From contig NC_135213.1 in assembly GCF_052324685.1 (NCBI RefSeq), forward strand, positions 38,398,777 through 38,462,776: a DNA stretch of 64,000 bases, read 5' to 3'. This document shows, one piece after another, positions 1 through 28,090 of this stretch (positions within the stretch are counted from its first letter, which is position 1; the number at the start of each line of letters is the position of its first letter). The notes under the pieces are model-generated. The model saw only the letters and a list, made by a program, of their open reading frames with translations, was not told the DNA's origin and did no database searches. Made by a program: the position numbers and the translations under genes. The DNA comes from Brachyhypopomus gauderio (taxonomy: Eukaryota > Chordata > Actinopteri > Gymnotiformes > Hypopomidae).

Positions 1-936
1 ACCACGGTGACACCAGTGAAGTTTTGGTCCGCTTTGTGCTGTTCTCCGAGATTTGATAAGGGAGGTTTTTATTCAGCGTTTGAAATATCTATCAGGCATT
101 TGAAGCCTGTTACAAACATAAGCTATCTTTTTGGAACACATTTAACATCTGGAAAAAAAGATATGAAGCCCACCAGGCTGACATGTCTGGTGTTTTGAGC
201 CATTTTTTAACTCCTAAATGTGTTATGCCAACAAGCATTTTCTTGTTGCCTTCTTGTCAATATCCGAGTCTGGCTGCCAGCCAAAATGCTTTAGGGAAAT
301 TAAAATGTTTGTGAGAGGCAAAAATATTTGTGAGAGGCGTTTTCTGAAACACCTTCACAATGTTTTTGTGTGTCAAAAATAATCACAGGCTGAATGTCAT
401 CCAAATAACTAAATTCAAGTAATTCTGCTACAATGAAATGTTTGTTTTGCATTTTATGTGTTGTCAAATGTTTTATATTGGGCTGTTTGCTGCGTATATT
501 CTGACTCAGAGCTGATGAGACTTCTTAGCCCGAGTCACCAACACCCAAACCCCCACAGCTGCAGAAGACCGGGCTGGTGGCAGTGCTCCACCTGCCATCA
601 GCCAAGCTAATGACATCCACCACCGTCACATGTCAGACAAACAAAACGAGATCCAGCCATGCCCAGCCCCCAACCCCCCCCCCCCCTTCAGCCGCCTGCA
701 AACAGAGTCACAAACAACGGCAGAATACAGAAAAGCACCACACAAACAAGGCGCCGAGTTTGTGTTAGCCCCTGACGCCTATAGTGTCCAATTCCCTGAC
801 ACAGATTAAACCTAGTCATGGATATAAATACATTTTTGGAAAAGAATCCCTGGTGACATAGTAATTTGGTTCAAGACATATCCCTAGTGTGATACAGCAA
901 GGTGAAATGAACAATGTAACATGTTGAATGAAGGTT
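1..936. other. Upstream CFAP77 intron, no gene seen
   Basis: AT-rich sequence with a short poly-C run near 676-688. I see no convincing exon with flanking splice sites. By position it is most likely the last intron of CFAP77, whose final exon begins at 1434. Confidence 0.5.
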
Positions 937-1395
937 GGTTGTGTGTCCTGATGGTTGTGTGTCCTGATATTTCTTTATTGTGTGTCCTGATGGTTGTGTG
1001 TCCTGATTGTAGTGTGTCCTGATGGTTGTGTGTCCTGATGGTTGTGTGTCCTGCTGGTTGTGTGTCCTGATGGTTGTGTGTCCTGATGGTTGTGTGTCCT
1101 GATTGTAGTGTGTCCTGATGGTTGTGTGTCCTGATGGTTGTGTGTCCTGATGGTTGTGTGTCCTGATGATTGTAGTGTGTCCTGATTGTAGTGTGTCCTG
1201 ATGGTTGTGTGTCCTGATTGTAGTGTGTCCTGATGGTTGTGTGTCCTGATTGTAGTGTGTCCTGATTTTAGTGTGTCCTGATGGTTGTGTGTTCTGATTG
1301 TAGTGTGTCCTGATGGTTGTGTGTCCTGATTGTAGTGTGTCCTGATGGTTGTGTGTCCTGATTGTAGTGTGTCCTGATGTTTGTGTCCTGATGGT
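937..1395. repeat. 15/16-bp minisatellite (TGTGTGTCCTGATGGT)n
   Basis: Roughly 28 tandem copies of a 16-bp unit, TGTGTGTCCTGATGGT, mixed with a 15-bp variant, TGTAGTGTGTCCTGA. The two unit types alternate in patches. It ends about 40 bases before the CFAP77 acceptor. It opens long ORFs on the minus strand (HNHQDTQPSG-like) that are only repeat translation. Confidence 0.95.
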
Positions 1396-1433
1396 TCAGA
1401 GCACTGACTCCGATCCGTTCTGTCCTTCCACAG

Positions 1434-1556
1434 ATTGGTCCAGCCCTGGACACCTTTCGAGATCCTGAGGCCCGAAAGCGCTCCATGGCTACACATTACT
1501 CGGACTCGGTGGCCCGAAGGGGACTGCAGGGCCAAGGGACCTACGCTGTGGACTGA
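1434..1556 (+). CDS. CFAP77: CFAP77, terminal coding exon
   Basis: CFAP77 is a ciliary and flagellar protein (DUF4483 family) that is part of the doublet-microtubule inner-protein set of axonemes. A polypyrimidine tract and CAG end at 1433. The exon then encodes 40 residues, beginning IGPALDTF and ending GQGTYAVD, before TGA at 1554. The pattern of small-G-x-x-LDTF, several arginines, a central H, then R-x-G and a final G-x-Y near the stop matches the C-terminus of vertebrate CFAP77. Position and strand also fit, because CFAP77 lies just upstream of BARHL1 on the same strand in mammals. The rest of the gene lies left of the window. Only the final 40 residues are visible, so identification rests on this short match plus synteny. 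Confidence 0.82.
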   Translation: MGPALDTFRDPEARKRSMATHYSDSVARRGLQGQGTYAVD

Positions 1557-1704
1557 CAGACACAGCCCAGTGACCCCGATCATAACCCAACATTCTGTCA
1601 TTCACGTCAGTCACATGTCTACCACTCATGATACACAGAGACAAAAACACTGGTATCAGATCAAGAGGAAGCGCCCATCAGTTCTGCTCGATTATTTTGA
1701 CCTC

Positions 1705-1710
1705 AATAAA
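1705..1710 (+). other. Poly(A) signal of CFAP77
   Basis: A canonical AATAAA lies 149 bases after the CFAP77 stop codon, in an otherwise AT-rich 3' UTR. Confidence 0.65.
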
Positions 1711-2254
1711 TGAAATATCAGTGCGTAAATCACAGAAAATTTGGCTTATTTTTTTGCTGAATGCATTTCTTCATAGTGGGTCTTTGCTGAAGTAGTATTC
1801 ATAATATTCATGGTATTCATAGTATCCAACAAGTGTAGTATTTCAAAATAATCATTTGATGTTTATTATCACCATATATAATTATCAATCTAATTATTTT
1901 ACATTGTTTAAGAGTATATATAGGCTGCTGTTGTGTTTCGAATTTAAATATACATTTTAATTACTAGCAATCACATCAGTCATTTGTTTTAATAATTATT
2001 TTATTTACAACAATTAGCTAAACATTTTCTCAATAAACTGAAATCTCAAAAAATGCAAGTCTTTATTCTTTATTTCTATCATTTATCTATTTAATTGTTT
2101 GTTTGTTTTAAAAATGTTACATTTTATCTCCAGAAAAAAGTTACATTTTGTCTGATGATGCTATGACTATTTTAAGTGTAGCTGCTATATTTATGTTAAT
2201 ACTGGAGACTACTGTTATAGCCTGAATAATTTTAGTTTATGTTTGATCCAGTAA
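1711..2254. other. AT-rich intergenic DNA between CFAP77 and BARHL1
   Basis: Strongly AT-rich with no ORF or splice pattern of note. A second AATAAA lies near 2031-2036. It contains repeated ATTA-type homeodomain core sites, but I see no clear element. Confidence 0.5.
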
Positions 2255-2346
2255 GGGGGGGGGGGGGGGGGGGGGGGTGTAAGGCAGGATAAGGGGTGAC
2301 GATCTCCTCCCACAACACGCACCCCCCCCCCCCCCCCCCCCCCCCC
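2255..2346. repeat. Inverted homopolymer pair G23 ... C25
   Basis: A run of 23 G (2255-2277) is followed 44 bases later by a run of 25 C (2322-2346). The two arms are perfectly complementary, so a single strand could fold into a 23-bp all-GC stem. Each run could also adopt quadruplex or i-motif forms. The pair sits about 0.75 kb upstream of the BARHL1 start codon, in the putative promoter region. Confidence 0.9.
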
Positions 2347-2412
2347 ACCTCCCATAAAAAAACAATCAGCCAATACCGACGTAGCGCTCCGGACAACGGC
2401 GTAATGGGTACC

Positions 2413-2420
2413 TTTAAAAG
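2413..2420 (+). promoter_or_regulatory. Possible BARHL1 TATA-like box
   Basis: TTTAAAAG followed by a GC-rich stretch lies about 670 bases before the BARHL1 ATG, just downstream of the G/C homopolymer pair. A long 5' UTR would follow. Start-site data would be needed to confirm it. Confidence 0.25.
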
Positions 2421-3088
2421 CGCGAAGCTGCTCCGGAATTGGCTGTTTTTTTTAGGAACGGAGTTAGCGGAGGTTCTCGGAGTTCACCTGCTCTTCTGCG
2501 CGTACTCACTGGTCTAATTCACGAAGATCTGCGATACAAGTAGAACTTCATTGGTACAGCTCCATGGCAGTTTGTATATCGAGGGTTTCAAGGATTTGGT
2601 GTCGACAGCGCTCTGTCCATTTCAAGACCAACACATTTGGGTTTATTTGAATACTCTGTCGTGGTGTACTTTATTGTCTGGTGTGGAACACGCGTTAACC
2701 TGCACCGCCGCCGTACCTGTCCAAGGTGCTGAACCTGACCGAGGTGCTGAACCTGACCGGAGAAGGTCAAGGTTTGGGTTCCTGCGACTCATTTCTGGAG
2801 GACTCCCCATGACTTTCTTCACAAGCGCTACTTACACCAGCAGCCGGACCACGACAGTTTAGGAGAAAGTAGTTCACCGTGTTTAAAGTGGAATCTTTTT
2901 TTGTTTGTTTCATTTTTAGTTTGGAAAAACAATTCTAAAAACGGTGCTTCTTCTAAGAAGAAATGGCAAGAAGGCGATAACTCGATCGTCCTGAATTAAA
3001 GGTCGATCTAGAGTTTACTGCTGGACAATGTCTAATGCACAGATGTTCGTTTGAACGCATTACTTAATCTTTCCTCGTTGTATTCATA

Positions 3089-5641
<2,553 letters not shown>

Positions 5642-6268
5642 TCCGAACACGGACTGCTCTAAACTCCTCAGGAATGACCAGGTGCGCTCGGGTGTATCCG
5701 CCGCACAACACGCGTACGAACAGACGGCAAATGTTATTTTGCAACGCGCAAAAGAAGAATGTTAAGTGTCTGACAATTTTTTTAATGTACTGGACAAACT
5801 TGCTCAGAAGTTTGTATAATGTTCTATTTCAAAGCTCTTCTTAAGCCTTCAGACTGGCCACTGAACCCGCCGGCCACAAGCGGGTCTCTCTTGAAGGAAA
5901 CGTTTTACTAATCTGATATACCAAAAGATCTTATTTCACATTTCAAAAGCGGGATCACCAGAAACTGTCAAACGAATGATTTAAAACAATTTATTAACAT
6001 TCAAACAATAGAAAACCAAACTATACTGTTAACAATAATACTATTATTATTATTATAAAATAGTAATTATCATAATTCTATATTATTGAGTTCTTCATAA
6101 ATGTTGTCTATGGATATTAGACAAAGGTTTGTGGAGACAGCACCATCACATGGCATTATAATTTGGTGAGTCGCACAAAAAAAAAAACCAGAAAGAAGAA
6201 ACTGTCACAATTGTGTCGTGTTTAGTAGTTAATTGATGATTTTGTTGATGACGCCAAAATACTTTTTA

Positions 6269-6287
6269 AATAAAGATTGTAAATAAA
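6269..6287 (+). other. Two overlapping candidate poly(A) signals for BARHL1
   Basis: AATAAA occurs at 6269-6274 and again at 6282-6287, about 630 bases after the BARHL1 stop, in AT-rich DNA. They are the best candidates for 3' end formation. Confidence 0.45.
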
Positions 6288-7529
6288 GTTATATCGAAAA
6301 TGATACTTGGGATTCATATTTTTTTTATCACCACTGATAACAAGAGCAGAAATTGGCGTGCATGGCCTTTTAGTTATTTAGTCGGACTGAATTTTTTTTT
6401 GAGAGAATGCAGATATACTGAATAATTTAATGTAACCAGGACACCTAATGAGATTTATGGCTATTTATTATTTGGTCTAACAATTACAGTATTCGCAGTA
6501 TTAAAATAATAAGTATTTTAATTAGTGCCGCGTTTTCTGTTTCTCGCAGCTATTAATGATGGGGACCTAAAATGGAGACTATACACACAACCCCGCATCA
6601 TGTTCACCAGTACACGCGTTTATCTACATCGGGCACTTCATGGTGGACTTCTGCCCCTATGGACATTACGGGGGGGGGGCTGAACGACACACACCAGCCA
6701 CATACACGTCCCATTAATAACAAATCTATCAAATATTAACGCGTACCACGGACGCCGAGTGTTTATGCTAATAACGTGACCGTGAAACCCAATATTTCTG
6801 TCACATTTCTTGCGAAGTCTTGGCCAAGCGTCAGCAGCTGGCGACCGGGCGCCGGGGACAAAACGCGGGGGACAGCTGGTCAGCGCCGGCGTGGACACCG
6901 CGGACACCGCGCCGTGCCAAGCGCGCAGATCCTCCAGACCTGGAGAGACAGCAGGCGCTGGCGAAATTAGTCTTAAGAATAAGACAAAAGAGTTAAACGG
7001 TTGTTGATAATGCAGGAAGCAAATAAATTAGTGAGATCATCTCGTCACCTGCTGTTGTGCTCGCAGTGCACATGTCATTATTACCCGTGAGAAAATTATT
7101 GACCATTTTGGTTCATTTTAAAAATACTGATATAAAGTAATCAGAAAACAATGTAAATCTTTAATGAACACATTTACTTGTGCTTTTTTATACCCAACTG
7201 TCCAACATTAGGACATTTGTCATTACAGACACATTGTTTTTTAACCACATGATTAAAACATTACATCATTTAAGTTACTTAAATGTTTTAAATCACTATA
7301 AAGTGTGAATATTGCCAAACACACTTTCTGAAGTCCAAGGCCAGGCCCAGAATTGTGCTTGGCACATGAAGCTAACGCTTGTGCCTCGGTGCAGGTGAAG
7401 GCAACAGACCCCGACACCTGTGATCCGAGACCCCAGACTGCGGTTCGCAGTGAGAGAACACTCCCTCCTCAGCAGACCCCGCGCTCCTGGCGTGGTCCTG
7501 GGCACAGCTGGTGCCGACTCCCCGGACTT
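6288..7529. other. Convergent intergenic region between BARHL1 and DDX31
   Basis: No gene is seen. A short GC-rich patch (about 6640-6960) lies in AT-rich flanks. BARHL1 and DDX31 are transcribed toward each other here, so this holds both 3' UTRs. Confidence 0.5.
7160..7165 (-). other. Candidate DDX31 poly(A) signal (ATTAAA)
   Basis: TTTAAT on the plus strand reads ATTAAA on the minus strand, about 365 bases beyond the DDX31 stop. I found no canonical AATAAA for DDX31 in this interval by eye. Confidence 0.3.
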
Positions 7530-22412
<14,883 letters not shown>

Positions 22413-24800
22413 GGTGGAGGAATGTGAGACACCAACTGCAGAACCGGTCAGAATGAACCCGGACGTGTTCAATCTACACGTCTGTTTAGACTCGAGCTCT
22501 ATTTTCTGATTTAGTGAGTTAGATTAACTAATTATCTCATTTAATATCCAGGAGCATGAAACACATCAAGTCAACTTTTAGTTACTTTAGGCCAAGCAAA
22601 TAGCTCACTATATGAACAACTATATATTAATGTGAAAGACATAAGCGTGAGTATTCATCACTAATTCAGTCTACGAGTGGGGGGATAAATCAGACAAATT
22701 ACAGTACCGTATAACTGGAGAAATGTACCACATTGGGTAACACTACCATCGGCCAGCTATTAAAATCCACACGTGTTTTCCCTTCTACAAACAGCGCGTG
22801 ACTATTTCCGGATTAAATGTTTGTCAAAATAAAAGTCCAACGACTCGTTAACAAGTTCAGAAATTTTCAGAAAGTTCAGAAAAGTTACCGAAAACTGCTT
22901 GGTTACTGAAAAATGAGAGAGAAAAAAAAAGCCTCAACACTCGTTTAATTTTATTAAACGGTTGTTTTGTTTCTCTGGTTTTACGTCTTATAGATATTAG
23001 TTTTTTCTAAAATTCTAAAAAAAAAGAAATATTGACATTTAGAGAATTTATTTACTTAAAAAGCATAATTTAAAAAAAATCTGTTAAAATACTGTAAAAT
23101 CGACTGTTAAAATAAAATGGTCCAAACAGTCCTGTTGGTGACTGAAAAAGTTTGTGAAATTTAAGAAGAGTGAAATAAAAGTAGTCTGTCTGTGCAAGAA
23201 AAGCCTTTTGATGAGGGAACAGCTGACCCAGTGATTATGCCTGGTCCTATTGTAAAAACACTGCTCAACCACTAAGTTTAAAGAGGACATTGAAACAAGC
23301 CTGGCAAGTAGCACTTGAACTTAAATTAAATGTAGTCTTTTCAGTCAGACCAACTTTGTTTACAATTTGCCTTCATGAACGTCTCCCTTAACCACTAGGT
23401 TGTGTCATCGTTTTTTCTTGCTCATAACAAATATATTGGACTTCAATATCTCTAAATACTAATACAAACTGCTTCTGTAGCATTTTGCCAAATAGGTTTT
23501 TAGTGTAATAATTTACCAAGGTCAGTGGTTTTGTACAAATAATTAATTATTATCAACAAGATAAGATGTTAACCCTAAAGTACATGAATATTAGATTATT
23601 GGAAATCGAAAGCCATATTTATTTGCAAAGATTAAAGCCAGGTCATACACACTGCCCATCCAATGTAATGTAAAATATCTCCTTTGTAGCTGTGTTTACT
23701 GACCACTTCATTAGGTTCATCTAAAGTTCACTTATAGGTGCAATTTACAGGTGTACAATTACACACTGTATCTGTTGTCATGTACTGTTGTTGGACATAT
23801 TCCTCTGTGTTCACAATTGTCTACGTGATCACTACTTATTGAATATTATATGAGTGGCAGGCTGTTTCCATCTGAGTAATGTTCACTGGTTTACTCGGTG
23901 ATCAGGCGTAGCAGTGTGTGCCCATGTGTCGACCCTCTTCCCTGGTTAGGGTTAGTCTGCTGCACAAACTTATCCTGCTAATGGTCTTGTGCTCCTAACC
24001 AATCAAGTTTGAGGACAACTGACAAACTGAGCATGGTGTCTGCATTTAACTGTACACTACGAAGGGGTTTCTAATAAATATTTCTAATAACATATGTGCT
24101 GAATGCATGTTGAAAATACATTTTCTATAATGCTGTATCTTATGATCTTATGAATTCTGAAATTTACTTTAAAATGGTCAATTTCAGATATTAATTTCAA
24201 ATACTCATTACTGATAAGATAGGGGTATATTACTGACAACTGCTGGAATATTGAATATATTTTTTCATTTTAATAAGAAATGTGTGGAACAACAATTCCA
24301 TCTGGAGATGATTGAGATGGTTCATGGAGTGCTGCCTCTGGGTCACAATTTCAGGTGTTCAGGTTCATTTATACCATTGTAGTTTAAAACCATTTAAGAT
24401 CATTTCAGTGTATTAATACAAAAACTAGTTAGTGAAACATTGTGGTTACGTGAACAAACTCAAATCCTTCAACACTAACAGAAACAGCAATGCCTAATCT
24501 CAGATGTTTTATACGTTTTATTGCCGCTCTGTAAAGGAGTGAATAAGGTCAACTTGGACGATACACGAAATTTTAGAAAATCCATACTACAGCGTATGGT
24601 CTTATGGGGCGTATTTCATCAGAATCTCCACCATGTTCCCTGAAAATCAAGGAGGCCCACATATCTGCTAACAAACACGGTTCTTTTGAGAGTAGACGGG
24701 TAGAGATAATGCCCATCTAAATTTAAAAACATCACATATCCACCACTAACTCAGTGAATATATCTGCGCATCCTTAAATGTTTATGCATTCAGAGCAGAT
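22413..24800. other. DDX31 5' flank and intergenic AT-rich DNA
   Basis: I see no gene. GTF3C4, expected here from mammalian gene order, was not recognised: no long ORF, no exon-like runs. The sequence is AT-rich with no marked repeats. Confidence 0.55.
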
Positions 24801-25200
24801 GCATATTCGGGACCTCATTGGCTATAATTAAGTCGGTGTCTGTCTGTCATGGTATCTGAGGGGAGTTTGAACTCCAGGCTGTTAACATGTCTCTCTAACC
24901 AGGGCACTTAACTTCTCTCCTCTCCTTCGGGAGCCAATCCAGTGACCTCTGCATATGGAGAGGAGAGACGAGTGAGGATGTGCGCAAAAGGGAAAGTGAG
25001 CACGAGAGTGAGAGAAGAGACTTAATAATCAGAGCGGCTACTGAAGCGCAACTAATACCACCCCTAACAAAGGGCCTGGCCGGGCTGCATTTTATTGCGA
25101 GATTAATTAAACACATGTATAATTAGCAGGTTCCCTGTATTCCCTTGTGATCAGCTGGGGTCAACAAGCCAGGGGTGATTACCGACCAGAGGAACAGGAG
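24800..25200. promoter_or_regulatory. Candidate conserved non-coding element between DDX31 and AK8
   Basis: A non-repetitive block with several homeodomain cores, for example GAGATTAATTAAACACAT and TATAATTAGCAGG, and balanced base composition. It stands out from the AT-rich flanks. Enhancer function is only inferred from composition and from its proximity to a developmental regulator. Confidence 0.28.
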
Positions 25201-25409
25201 AGAGACTGGTGGTTTAATATACAGTATATATTAACTTAGGGCAACGGCATGTAATTGTCCCTGTGAGGAAGAATTAAAGGCATGGGGCAGTGCACTTGCA
25301 CCTTTATATATTCCTTTATACACCTTCATGCAAGTAGGACTCATGAATAAAAGTCAAAACACCAAATTCCATGTAGCTTAAATGTTTTAATTATAAATTG
25401 GTTTATCAA

Positions 25410-25415
25410 TTTATT
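25410..25415 (-). other. Candidate AK8 poly(A) signal
   Basis: TTTATT on the plus strand gives AATAAA on the minus strand, about 225 bases past the AK8 stop codon and just beyond the 16-bp minisatellite. Confidence 0.45.
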
Positions 25416-25454
25416 AAGAGATGGGAGAGAAGATCCAAACATAGTGTAAAAATG

Positions 25455-25642
25455 CAGGCCCAATCACATACAGGACCAATCACATACAGGACCAATCACA
25501 TACAGGACCAATTACGTGCAGATCCAATCACATGCAGGTCCAATCACATACAGGCCCAATCACGTACAGGACCAATCACATACAGAACCAATCATGTGCA
25601 GGTCCAATCACATACAGGGCCAATCACATACAGGACCAATCA
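25455..25642. repeat. 16-bp minisatellite (CAATCACATACAGGAC) in the AK8 3' UTR
   Basis: About twelve copies of a 16-bp unit with small changes (ACATACAGG, ACGTGCAGG, ACATGCAGG). It runs right up to the AK8 stop codon at 25640-25642, so the 3' UTR begins as repeat. The fish-specific tail of the protein, after the conserved PLPK, may have arisen where the repeat meets the coding sequence. Confidence 0.92.
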
Positions 25643-28050
25643 TGGACTGTCAGGCAGGACTTTGGGAAGACGGCCCACCAGTCTGCTCTCCAGGCATTCG
25701 AAGACAGTGTGGGGATCCTGGTCTGCGTTGACCCGCACTGCCTGTGGGTAGAAGGTCTGCAGACCGGCCACCTGGTCCCAGTAGTCCTTCATCCTCTTGT
25801 GGAGCTCCTCTTCAGAGTCCTGGGGGTCATACCACAGGCGAGCCTGCACCTCCTCATTGGGCGCCGGATTCAACAGTAAATGGTACCTGGAGGGGTCGGG
25901 CAGAGAGAGCTGGAGTGACACGTGTCTGTGGTTCTGTGGTTCTAGAGTGTGAGCGGGTTGAGGGGACACGTATCTGTGGTTCTAGAGCGTGAGGGGGTTG
26001 AGGGGACACATGTCTGTGGTTCTAGAGCGTGAGGGGGTTGAGGGGACACGTGTCTGTGGTTCTAGAGTGAGGGGGTTGAGGGGACCCGTGTCTGTGGTTC
26101 TGTGGTTCTAGAGCGTGAGGGGGTTGAGGGGACACGTGTCTGTGGTTCTAGAGTGAGGGGGTTGAGGGGACACGTGTCTGTGGTTCTAGAGTGAGGGGGT
26201 TGAGGGGACACGTGTCTGTGGTTCTAGAGCGTGAGGGGGTTGAGGGGACCCGTGTCTGTGGTTCTGTGGTTCTAGAGCGTGAGGGGGTTGAGGGGACATG
26301 TGTCTGTGGTTCTGTGGTTCTAGAGTGTGAGGGGGTTGAGGGGACATGTGTCTGTGGTTCTAGAGTGAGGGGGTTGAGGGGACACGTGTCTGTGGTTCTA
26401 GAGTGAGGGGGTTGAGGGGACCCGTGTCTGTGGTTCTGTGGTTCTAGAGCGTGAGGGGGTTGAGGGGACACGTGTCTGTGGTTCTAGAGTGAGGGGGTTG
26501 AGGGGACCCGTGTCTGTGGTTCTGTGGTTCTAGAGCGTGAGGGGGTTGAGTGGACACATGTCTGTGGTTCTAGAGCGTGAGGGGGTTGAGGGGACACGTG
26601 TCTGTGGTTCTGTGGTTCTAGAGTGTGAGCGGGTTGAGGGGACCCGTGTCTGTGGTTCTGTGGTTCTAGAGCGTGAGGGGGTTGAGGGGACCCGTGTCTG
26701 TGGTTCTGGTGGTTCTAGAGCGTGAGGGGGTTGAGGGGACACGTGTCTGTGGTTCTAGAGTGAGGGGGTTGAGGGGGACACGTGTCTGTGGTTCTAGAGT
26801 GTGAGGGGGTTGAGGGGACACGTGTCTGTGGTTCTAGAGTGTGAGGGGGTTGAGGGGACCCGTGTCTGTGGTTCTGTGGTTCTAGAGCGTGAGGGGGTTG
26901 AGGGGACATGTGTCTGTGGTTCTGTGGTTCTAGAGCGTGAGGGGGTTGAGGGGACATGTGTCTGTGGTTCTAGAGTGAGGGGGTTGAGGGGACACGTGTC
27001 TGTGGTTCTAGAGTGAGGGGGTTGAGGGGACACGTGTCTGTGGTTCTAGAGCGTGAGGGGGTTGAGGGGACCCGTGTCTGTGGTTCTGTGGTTCTAGAGC
27101 GTGAGGGGGTTGAGGGGACATGTGTCTGTGGTTCTAGAGTGTGAGGGGGTTGAGGGGACATGTGTCTGTGGTTCTAGAGCGTGAGGGGGTTGAGGGGACA
27201 CGTGTCTGTGGTTCTAGAGCATGAGGGGGTTGAGGGGACACGTGTCTATTGTTCTGTGGTTCTAGAGCGTGAGGGGGTTGAGGGGACACGTGTCTGTGGT
27301 TCTAGAGCATGAGGGGGTTGAGGGGACACGTGTCTATTGTCTGTGGTTCTAGAGCGTGAGGGGGTTGAGGGGACCCGTGTCTGTGGTTCTGTGGTTCTAG
27401 AGCATGAGGGGGTTGAGGGGACACGTGTCTATGGTTCTGTGGTTCTAGAGTGTGAGGGGGTTGAGGAGACACGCCACACACACCTCTCTCCAGTAGCTGG
27501 ATCCACAGACCTGAGGGCTAGACGTGCAATACCAACGTCATCGGACATCTCGAGAAAAAAGACCCTGGGAGGAAGGAGAGTCGTCATCAGATATCTTCTA
27601 TTTGAAACGTGGCAATCTGAGCATTATTTGTCTAGAATGCGATCTGTCAGGGTTCACACAGCCCATAATATCTAAACAGAGACACAATGCTTTATGCTAC
27701 TACCCAAGGCAGGTCATACAAAAACCATCAAATTCACACATTATTGCCACCATTTGCAAAGTGCTTCATGCATTAGGAGAAGAATATTAATGATGCATCC
27801 ATGATGTGGGCATATACTAAAAACATGGGACAGCTGAGACGTCGGGGGGGGGGGGGGGGGGTGTCTCCAGCCGGACAGCGTCCAGACACAAAGTGGTCCT
27901 GATGGCATGGTGAGGAGGGAGCGCACCAGTCAGCTGGCCAGCTCCGCTCCGCTCCAACTGAACCCGTCACAACCCAGGCATCCAGAAAAGCAGGACCTTT
28001 CAGCTACATCCACAATGTCATGCAATTTTAACAGCCAGCCAGCCTGTAGT

Positions 28051-28090
<40 letters not shown>

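Noticed and set aside
25516..27436. ORFs in the AK8 3' minisatellites ([18 protein letters not shown])
   Set aside because: Repeat translation in an intron and UTR, on both strands.
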